Origin: Actinomycetota bacterium
Lineage (GTDB): Bacteria; Actinomycetota; Actinomycetes; Acidothermales; Acidothermaceae
Reading direction: 5' to 3'
DNA length: 6,938 bases
Assembly (NCBI GenBank): GCA_003134755.1
Contig: PLCK01000067.1
Span: 1-6,938 of the forward strand
This document shows positions 1 to 5,168 of this stretch, in pieces. Below the pieces are notes generated by a model, which saw only the letters and a list, made by a program, of their open reading frames with translations, did no database searches and had not been told where the DNA came from. Both the position numbers and the translations under genes were made by a program. Every line of letters begins with the position of its first letter. Within the stretch, counting starts at the first letter, position 1.

Positions 1-2266
1 CGAGGTTGCCGGGGTCGTTGACGTCGAGATAACAGCCGAAATAGGCCCATTGGGTATCGCCGGTCGCGATGGCGATGGTTTGGTTGTTCGCGCCGCTGCC
101 GGTACTTCCGCCGGTCTTGAATTCGGGATCGTTGGGATCGTTGAAATTAGGCTGCTGGCTGGTTGCGAAGAAGGGAATCGTGTGATCGTCGGCCGGTGCC
201 TTCGGCCAGATCGGATTACCTCCGCCGTCCGTCTGACTCGGATAGGTGCCAACCGGATCCCAGCCGGTGTCGGCAGTCTGAGTTCCCCACAAGCGGAAGA
301 ACACTCTTACGTTCGCCGCGCTCGTCGTGCCCGCGATTCCCTTCAGGCGCACGCGGGCAACTGCGAAGCTGTAGTTGTTGTGGGTGGCTCCGTTGACCGT
401 CGTGAACGGTGTCACCGAGGAATCGGCGTCGAGCTGACCGTCCTGTTGCGGGATCACCGCGCTGGCGGGCGCGAACGGATCGATCGACCCGTCCTTGGCG
501 AAATTCTGGTTGAGATAGATGAGCAGCGCCTGGATGTATTTGTAGGCGCCCGCCGTGTCGAAGCCGCCGCCCGACGTGTTTTCGACGAACTGAGGACCCC
601 CCGGCACGGGGGTCTGCGCCGCGAGCGTTGCGCCCGGCGTCGCTGTGAACAGCCGGAGATCCTCGCTGAGCCAGGGCACGTTGACGTTTGTCGGATGCGT
701 GGGATCGGGCAGGACGTTGGTGAAATAGGGCGTCGCGCTGGCCGTGAAGAAGAACTCGGTCGTCGCCGGAAGCCCTTTGCCGAGCACTGTGATCACTGTG
801 TTGACGGCCGCAGGCGTCTCGCCCGTCGAGGGAAAGGTGCCGAGCGGATTGGCGAACAGCACATCGTAGGCGAACAGGATCTGCTGGGGAACGTTGGGGT
901 TGTCGCTCTGACGGAAGATGTTCGGCGTCGTCGCGGACAGGGCCGTATTCACCCCTTGGAATGCAATCGTCGGCACCGATGGCCGCGTCCCGCCCAGTAC
1001 GTTGAGGCTGAAGCCGTCGAGGGCGACGAGGAAACCGTCCGGGTACGTCCCGCCCTTGTTGATCACATCGGTGATCTCGTCCCTGCCCCAGGTGTCCTTG
1101 GCACCGACATAGCTGAGGCTGCCGAGCGGCCAGGGATCGTCGACGTTCGGCCCCGGGATGCTCGCGACCTGATCGGGCGGATAGGCGGCGGCGAGCAGGC
1201 TTGCGAAATAGGGAAACGGATCAGAATCGTCGCCCGTCAGATTCTTGTACACGCCCTTCAGGCATGACCCGCCGTTCACGTTATTGCTGGAATCGACACC
1301 AGGCGCAGCGGCAATGATCTGCGGGATCGAGGTGAACTGGAGTTGGTGGAACAGATAATAGAGGAACGCCACGCAGCAGCCGGTCGCCGGACCGTTGCCC
1401 GCAAAGGGCTTGGCGCTGCCGATATAGTCCTGTCGCGAGCCATAATGCGTGCCCGTCGGCGGTCCTCCGAACTGACCGGTGGAGTCGAATTCGGTCGACG
1501 ACGGATTGCTTGCCGGCAGCGAGGTGTTGAGCCAGGTGGATGGCGTGCCGTTCATCAGCCAGTTCGTGCCCAGGCCTTGCGATATCTGGAACTGGACGGT
1601 CAGAAACAGCGAGAGCGCTTCGCCGCAGCTCTCCTCGTCGCCGACACCGTTGGAGTAGCCCCAACCTTTATCCTGCGCCGCCATGAACACTTCGGACACT
1701 TCGGCGACGAACATCGAGCGCAAAAGCGTCGAGGCGTTTTTTTTCGCGTTCATCACAAGCGGCCAGCCCCAGCCTGCGCTATATCCCCCGCCGCCTACGG
1801 CGGTCACCTGAACCGGGATCGGGAAGCTTTTTGCCTTGGTCATGTCGACGCCGGCGAACTGCGCCTGCAACCAGTCGAAATCGTTCTCGATGACCGGCTT
1901 GCCGCCCGTGCCGGTCGCGAGCAGCTGATTGATGCGTGCGGGCTCGATACCTCCCGCCCCACCGAGACTCGGATCGTAGAAGAAGTTGAAATGTGTCGTG
2001 ACGCCGCCGTTGGTAAGGCCCGTCGTCGCGCCCCAGATGGCGAAAAGTGTCAAATTGGTGGACTGGTTCGGGAACGTGCTGCCTCCCGGGCCGAAGATCG
2101 TCCCCGTACCGTCGGCTTTGGTGTTCCAGTAAAAAAAGGGGCTGCTTCCCAGGGTCAGGCTCCCCGACCCCGCAACCGTAAAGCTGCCGTTGGCCGCGTA
2201 GTTCGCGTTGTCGACGGGGACCGATCCGCCGGTGTTGCCATTTCCCTTGTAGATCACCTTGGGCAT
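1..2266 (-). CDS. Large unnamed protein: N-terminal InlB-type repeat, degenerate metallopeptidase-like region, long C-terminal domain (3' end off window)
   Basis: The frame is open without a stop for 755 codons from an ATG at 2266-2264 to the left edge. An AAGGGGGAG ribosome binding site lies at 2270-2278, a few bases before the ATG. Residues 3-78 match the Listeria-Bacteroides (InlB B/Flg_new) repeat: YKGNGNTGGSVPVD, then WNTKADGTGT, then LTLFAIW. Residues 185-311 resemble the core of a gluzincin peptidase: FVAEVSEVFM with AEVSE at 188-192 where HExxH would sit, GEALS at 215-219, WLNTS at 245-249 and GCCVAFLYYLFHQLQF at 296-311. The far end contains FAVARVRLKG, NVRVFFRLWG and YFGCYLD, which I recall from other large bacterial hypothetical proteins. 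No signal peptide or membrane segment is visible, although InlB repeats are usually extracellular. The 755 residues are a minimum length. The reading frame is seen directly and the repeat call is strong. The peptidase resemblance is inference and catalysis is doubtful. Function is unknown. Confidence 0.85.
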   Translation of the reverse strand, partial: MPKVIYKGNGNTGGSVPVDNANYAANGSFTVAGSGSLTLGSSPFFYWNTKADGTGTIFGPGGSTFPNQSTNLTLFAIWGATTGLTNGGVTTHFNFFYDPSLGGAGGIEPARINQLLATGTGGKPVIENDFDWLQAQFAGVDMTKAKSFPIPVQVTAVGGGGYSAGWGWPLVMNAKKNASTLLRSMFVAEVSEVFMAAQDKGWGYSNGVGDEESCGEALSLFLTVQFQISQGLGTNWLMNGTPSTWLNTSLPASNPSSTEFDSTGQFGGPPTGTHYGSRQDYIGSAKPFAGNGPATGCCVAFLYYLFHQLQFTSIPQIIAAAPGVDSSNNVNGGSCLKGVYKNLTGDDSDPFPYFASLLAAAYPPDQVASIPGPNVDDPWPLGSLSYVGAKDTWGRDEITDVINKGGTYPDGFLVALDGFSLNVLGGTRPSVPTIAFQGVNTALSATTPNIFRQSDNPNVPQQILFAYDVLFANPLGTFPSTGETPAAVNTVITVLGKGLPATTEFFFTASATPYFTNVLPDPTHPTNVNVPWLSEDLRLFTATPGATLAAQTPVPGGPQFVENTSGGGFDTAGAYKYIQALLIYLNQNFAKDGSIDPFAPASAVIPQQDGQLDADSSVTPFTTVNGATHNNYSFAVARVRLKGIAGTTSAANVRVFFRLWGTQTADTGWDPVGTYPSQTDGGGNPIWPKAPADDHTIPFFATSQQPNFNDPNDPEFKTGGSTGSGANNQTIAIATGDTQWAYFGCYLDVNDPGNL

Positions 2267-2269
2267 GAG

Positions 2270-2278
2270 CTCCCCCTT
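2270..2278 (-). promoter_or_regulatory. Strong ribosome binding site fixing the start of the large protein
   Basis: On the minus strand the bases read AAGGGGGAG, followed by CTC and the ATG at 2266. This purine run favours the ATG over an in-frame GTG ten codons upstream at 2296. It also argues that the InlB-like repeat really is at the extreme N-terminus and is not preceded by a signal peptide. Confidence 0.7.
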
Positions 2279-2462
2279 CGGACGCGAAGGCCGCACGGAC
2301 GATCAATCTGAGCTACGACCAATCTGTGCTTAACGAAGCGCCGGGGGTGTGGCACTGGAGAAGGTTCATTCCGGCGAGCGAGACTAAACTCATAGATAAG
2401 CAGGACGCCCGTTAACAGCTGGTGTGTATGAGATGTCCTGGACGAGCGGGGAAATTCCGCCG

Positions 2463-2490
2463 ATATTAGCACAAAGCTCTTGGCTTTCAA
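2463..2490 (-). promoter_or_regulatory. Candidate sigma70-type promoter with extended -10
   Basis: On the minus strand TTGAAA (2490-2485) is followed after 16 nt by TAATAT (2468-2463). A TG one base before the hexamer (TGCTAATAT) makes an extended -10. It points at the large protein gene and would give a leader of roughly 190 nt. Both hexamers are near consensus in an otherwise GC-rich region, which is why I list it. No transcript evidence is available. Confidence 0.4.
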
Positions 2491-2541
2491 GTCGAAGCGC
2501 AGGCAGGTGACGAGTAAGCCGCGCTGCCTGTCATAAGGCCC

Positions 2542-2569
2542 GGTTGCTCAACCTCAAGGTTCTGTAACC
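2542..2569. repeat. Four alternating GGTT/AACC half-sites in strict 8-bp register
   Basis: GGTT starts at 2542, AACC at 2550, GGTT at 2558 and AACC at 2566. Adjacent arms form overlapping inverted repeats: GGTTGCTCAACC, AACCTCAAGGTT and AGGTTCTGTAACCT. The last of these sits 52 to 80 bp upstream of the candidate -35 element of the large gene. This could be an operator for a dimeric regulator or simply chance. No protein partner is encoded in the window. Confidence 0.35.
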
Positions 2570-2642
2570 TCTGTGCGCGACTGTCTGCACCGAACGGCGG
2601 CGGCGACGGGCGGCAGCGTAGCCGGCGTATCGCGAACAGAAT

Positions 2643-2943
2643 CTAGGGCGGGGATGCACCCAGGTCGCGCCCCTGCTGAATACCGAGCAGCGGCACACTC
2701 AGTAGGTCGCCGATCATGATCTCTAGCGATGCGGCACGTATGTCCACATCCGACGGGCTAGGTCGCTCGTCGCTCTCGCCGTGGACGAGCGCACTGCGCA
2801 TGTTGTAGCAGTTCGTGAAGAACAGTTCGGGAGACTCGCCCATGTAAGGTGATGCCCCGATCTAGCGACGCGGCGAGGCGACGACCCGCTCCCGAAATGG
2901 ATTCGTTGAGCAGATGCCTGAGGAACGAGGAACGAGTTCCGGG
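2643..2943 (-). pseudogene. 3' remnant of a HEPN/Apea-like domain protein, frameshifted
   Basis: An intact 66-codon stretch (2843-2643) reads FFTNCYNMRSALVHG followed by VDIRAASLEIMIGDLL. RSALVH is an Rx4H motif, the signature of HEPN RNase-like domains. The YxxRSxLVHG context is typical of the C-terminal end of Apea-like HEPN proteins in abortive-infection and related systems. Directly upstream the same protein seems to continue in another frame (LNESISGAGRRLAASLDRG). Removing one T from the TT at about 2846-2847 (minus-strand ACCTTACATG) would join the two parts as GITYMGESPELFF. In the present frame a TAG lies at 2864-2862. The N-terminal bulk of the protein is absent. I infer a decayed gene. 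The upstream boundary is uncertain because the frame merges into the ParB-like remnant. Confidence 0.55.
2920..2936. repeat. 7-bp tandem duplication GAGGAAC
   Basis: GAGGAAC occurs at 2920-2926 and again at 2927-2933, followed by a further GAG. A 7-bp duplication changes reading frame. It lies inside the chimaeric pseudogene stretch close to where homology switches from the ParB-like to the HEPN-like sequence, so it may mark a repair or slippage event. Confidence 0.5.
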
Positions 2944-2952
2944 CGGAACAAG

Positions 2953-3171
2953 AACCCCCTCAACGTCGAACGCGATGCCTTGGTGGGTGACAACCTATTC
3001 ACCGCGTTGCATCGCCTCGGCGAAGCCACGCACCACGGATCTTGAGACTGGCCGCTTGGTGGTATTGGCCTCCAGCCATTCCGCAGCCTTCTTCGGCGTC
3101 ACTGTTTGGACCTTGCTGCGCAAGCGAATCCACTCCTCAGACGTGTGAGCGTTTCGGCCAGCGACAATCAT
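2953..3171 (-). pseudogene. 5' remnant of a phage/plasmid ParB-like protein with an amber codon
   Basis: From an ATG at 3171 the frame reads through VTPKKAAEWLEANTTKRPVS, then SVVRGFAEAMQRGE, and stops at TAG (2997-2995). In the same frame after the stop comes VVTHQGIAFDVEGVLV. Mobile-element proteins of this type commonly run AxxMxxGEW(x)VTHQGIAFDxxGxLxDGQHRL, as I recall them. The TAG therefore sits where a TGG Trp codon is expected, one base away. The following DGQHRL region is missing and the sequence passes into HEPN-like residues. The ATG was chosen because coding character disappears upstream of it, although the frame stays open to 3459. No clear ribosome binding site precedes it. This looks like a broken gene left by a phage or plasmid. 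Confidence 0.55.
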
Positions 3172-3766
3172 GGCACCGCGCTGCTTCCGCGGATGAACTC
3201 CCGAGTCGCGCGCGTTCGTCGATCTCAAACGGGAGATCGGTGCGGCGCCGGCGATCGCCCCGAGTCGGGACAAACCAATCGCCGCCCCGTGACATGTTCC
3301 CTGGTAGCAGACGCAATCGAAAGCGCGTGGGTGTCTAGGTCGATGACCTCGTCCGCCGGACCAACTACGGGCCTGATCGCGACCAAAATGCTTCGAATCG
3401 ACCCCAGTCCCGTGTGCGCTTTCAGTCACGGGAGGCAAAACTCGGCGCTCAGCGCCCATGTACGTATGGTTGGTGTCCCCCCTCGGACACTCCGTTTCCT
3501 ACAACGCTTCGGCAGGCCGCGATTCGGCGGGTACATGGATCCGCAGGCCGCGTCTCGGCTGCCACACGATGCTCTGGGCCGCACACAATCTAGCTACGCG
3601 CGTCCCGACATCGCTATGCGTTGCGGCATCCTCGGCGCCCTGAGTAGCCGGACACCGGGCAGAACGCTCGGCGATGCGCGGAGTGCACGTTTGCCGATCG
3701 TCCGGTAGGGCGTGCAGCTCGAACACAGTAAACACCGCAGCACCGGTTCAGCCGAGCAGCACGCAC
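3172..3766. other. Long stretch without a convincing gene
   Basis: Open frames on both strands (for example 3106-3708 plus and 3499-3735 minus) translate to Arg/Ser/Pro-rich sequence without recognisable motifs or ribosome binding sites. A minus-strand stop-to-stop frame of 66 codons (3425-3225) has more protein-like composition (GPADEVIDLDTHALSIASA) but no ATG or GTG start and no family I recognise. I read the stretch as decayed accessory DNA. No tRNA or terminator was seen. Confidence 0.5.
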
Positions 3767-3772
3767 TAAACT
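3767..3772 (+). promoter_or_regulatory. Candidate -10 element (TAAACT) for leaderless transcription of the glycosylase gene
   Basis: TAAACT ends exactly 6 nt before the GTG at 3779, and no Shine-Dalgarno-like sequence lies between. Mycobacterial -10 elements follow TANNNT, with transcription starting about 6-7 nt downstream. The transcript would therefore begin at the GTG itself. The TAA within the hexamer is also the in-frame stop that blocks any upstream start. Confidence 0.5.
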
Positions 3773-3778
3773 GCGGCG

Positions 3779-4681
3779 GTGCAGCCTCTCGGGCCCTTTG
3801 ACCTGGCTCATCAAAACCAGTACTTCGGCAGCTGGCCAACGCTGCAGGCAGAGCCGCACACGCTTGTCCTGGCGTTCCCCGTCGAGGGCTGGGTGGGCAG
3901 TGCCGCAGTGACTGTGAGCCAGGCCTCCGACGGCGCCGTCCATCTCGCCGCTCATGGCGACGCCCCCGCAGAAGAGGCTGTTGCGCAGGCGCTGGCAGTG
4001 CTCTCACTGGACATCGACGCCACCTGCTGGCCGGACGTGGGCGCTCGCGACCAGGTGATGGGGGAACTGCAGCGCCGGTACCGCTTCGTGCGCCCGGTCC
4101 TGTTCGCCACACCCTACGAAGCCGCCGCCCATTTCGTGCTCGGGCATCGCCGCTCGGCGGCGCAGGCACGCCGGCTGCGGACCGCCCTGGCCGAGAGCTA
4201 CGGGGACCCCGTGAACATCAGCGGTCAGGTATTTCACGCGTTCCCCCGGCCCCAGGTGCTGGCCAAGGTGACGGCCTTTCCCGGGCTGGAGACGCCTCGC
4301 CTCGAGCGCCTCCACGCGATCGCCGCTGCCGCCCTGGAGGGGAGCCTTGACCGCCGGCGATTGCGCGATCTGGAGGAGACGGACGCGCTGACCCAGCTGC
4401 GTCAGCTCCCCGGCATCGGCGACTTCTTCGCCCAGGGCATCCTCCACCGCGGCGCCGGCACCGCGGACGGCATGACCCGCGACGAGATGAGCCTGCACGC
4501 GATCCGCACCGCCTACTCCCTTACTGACGCCACGCCGCCAGCCCAGGTGTTGGAGATCGGCGAGCGCTGGCATCCGTTTCGGATGTGGGCCACGGTGCTA
4601 CTGCACATCGACATGCGTGCCCGCCGGTTGCTGTCCGCTCTGCCGCACAGCGGTGGCCGATCGCCACGTGGTCGGGCCTGA
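3779..4681 (+). CDS. DNA-3-methyladenine glycosylase II family protein (AlkA-like)
   Basis: This predicted cytosolic base-excision repair enzyme should cut the N-glycosidic bond of alkylated purines such as 3-methyladenine, leaving abasic sites. The 300 residues compare with 282 in E. coli AlkA. An AlkA N-terminal-like domain covers about residues 1-100. An all-alpha HhH-GPD domain follows, with RPVLFATPYEAAAHFV at 105-120 and GHRRSAAQARRL at 122-133. The helix-hairpin-helix is LPGIGDFFAQGIL (210-222), and D235 in MTRDEMSLHAI is the expected catalytic aspartate. One oddity is that the hairpin reads GDFFAQ where AlkA proteins usually have GPWTA, so a conserved aromatic/proline pair is altered. 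The start is GTG at 3779, because a TAA lies four codons upstream with no other start codon between them. No ribosome binding site is seen. A RidA-family gene follows on the same strand after 52 nt. An Ada-like partner is not visible in the window. Confidence 0.88.
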   Translation: MQPLGPFDLAHQNQYFGSWPTLQAEPHTLVLAFPVEGWVGSAAVTVSQASDGAVHLAAHGDAPAEEAVAQALAVLSLDIDATCWPDVGARDQVMGELQRRYRFVRPVLFATPYEAAAHFVLGHRRSAAQARRLRTALAESYGDPVNISGQVFHAFPRPQVLAKVTAFPGLETPRLERLHAIAAAALEGSLDRRRLRDLEETDALTQLRQLPGIGDFFAQGILHRGAGTADGMTRDEMSLHAIRTAYSLTDATPPAQVLEIGERWHPFRMWATVLLHIDMRARRLLSALPHSGGRSPRGRA

Positions 4682-4719
4682 TCGGCTAGTAATCGCTAGG
4701 CATGGACCGGGGACTGCTC

Positions 4720-4725
4720 TAGCGT
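4720..4725 (+). promoter_or_regulatory. Candidate -10 element (TAGCGT) just before the RidA gene
   Basis: TAGCGT fits TANNNT and ends 8 nt before the ATG at 4734, so the transcript would be leaderless or have a 1-2 nt leader. The only purine-rich match, GGAG at 4728-4731, is 2 nt from the ATG and too close for a normal ribosome binding site. The same hexamer, followed by T, occurs 7 nt before the ATG of the 13E12 gene. Confidence 0.4.
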
Positions 4726-4733
4726 TCGGAGCT

Positions 4734-5135
4734 ATGGATTCCCACAGTCAGTCAGCTCGGCAATCAGTCGCGACCGACGCTGCTCCTGCAGCCCTTGGTC
4801 CTTACAGCCAGGCGATCATCGCGGGAGGATTCGTCTTTTGCTCGGGCACTGTCGGCATCGATCCGCAGACCGGACAGGTGGCCGAGGGCATCGAGGCGCA
4901 GACGGAGCAAGCATTGCGCAACATCTCTGCCATCCTCAACGCGGCTGGGGCATCGATGGCCGACCTGGTGAAGACGACCATCTTCTACGCCGACGTGGAC
5001 GACTATTCGAAGTTGAACGAGGTGTACGCGCGGTACATGCCCGACCCGGCACCTGCCCGGTCGGCACCAGCGAATGTCAAACTGCCGCGCGGCATACTCG
5101 TTTCAATCGAAGCGATCGCACTGCTGCCCGCCTGA
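4734..5135 (+). CDS. RidA family (YjgF/YER057c/UK114) 2-iminobutanoate/2-iminopropanoate deaminase
   Basis: The predicted product is a small cytosolic homotrimeric enzyme that hydrolyses reactive enamine/imine intermediates released by PLP enzymes such as threonine dehydratase. This protects other PLP enzymes from damage. Its 133 residues match the usual family length of about 130. Active-site positions equivalent to the E. coli RidA residues are present: Y24 in GPYSQAI, S37 in FCSGTVGIDPQTG, N95 in KLNEVYARYM, R109 in PAPARSA and E125 in VSIEAIAL. The Arg in PAR(S) is the carboxylate-binding residue that separates deaminase-competent RidA proteins from several other Rid subfamilies. One small deviation is SGT where SGQ is more common. 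The ATG at 4734 was preferred over an in-frame start at 4617, because the intervening sequence overlaps the glycosylase gene and has no RidA homology. Transcription may be independent or by read-through from the glycosylase gene. Confidence 0.92.
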   Translation: MDSHSQSARQSVATDAAPAALGPYSQAIIAGGFVFCSGTVGIDPQTGQVAEGIEAQTEQALRNISAILNAAGASMADLVKTTIFYADVDDYSKLNEVYARYMPDPAPARSAPANVKLPRGILVSIEAIALLPA

Positions 5136-5147
5136 CTTCCACTATTC

Positions 5148-5161
5148 GGCACGACCGTGCC
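5148..5161. terminator. Small hairpin between convergent genes
   Basis: GGCAC (5148-5152), loop GACC, GTGCC (5157-5161) forms a perfect 5-bp GC-rich stem within the 33-nt gap between the ridA-family stop and the 13E12 stop. It has no U-tract on either side, so it is not a classic intrinsic terminator. Short stems like this are often the only candidate in high-GC actinobacteria. It is symmetric and could serve both strands. Confidence 0.35.
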
Positions 5162-5168
5162 TGGGTAG

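Larger units (their letters stand above)
2267..2642. other. Intergenic region upstream of the large protein
   Basis: These 376 bases separate the large minus-strand gene from the HEPN-like gene remnant. I see no convincing coding frame on either strand. The short minus-strand frame 2254-2490 starts with TTG, overlaps the true start region and has an arginine/serine-rich composition. The region holds the ribosome binding site at 2270-2278, a candidate promoter at 2463-2490 and the alternating half-site row at 2542-2569. A GGCGGC-rich tract lies near 2596-2616. Confidence 0.6.

Noticed and set aside
50..2311. Two long open frames on the plus strand (50-1267 and 1343-2311).
   Set aside because: They lie exactly codon-on-codon antisense to the minus-strand gene and translate to Arg-rich sequence without motifs. 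The minus strand gives a coherent protein with a recognisable repeat and a good ribosome binding site.
2471..2640. Possible tRNA or small RNA in the GC-rich intergenic stretch.
   Set aside because: I could not fit a cloverleaf, T-loop GTTCRA motif or terminator. Only the alternating GGTT/AACC arms stand out.
3106..3708. 200-codon plus-strand frame in the dark region.
   Set aside because: It has Arg/Ser/Pro-rich composition, no motif and no ribosome binding site, and it runs over the start of the ParB-like remnant on the other strand.
4004..4573. A 189-codon minus-strand frame opposite the glycosylase gene.
   Set aside because: It is a mirror frame of a well-supported AlkA-like gene, low in recognisable motifs and typical of high-GC antisense frames.
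4617..4733. Upstream in-frame start for the RidA-family gene.
   Set aside because: It would overlap the glycosylase gene by 65 bases and adds a tail unlike RidA. From the ATG at 4734 the protein has the normal family length.
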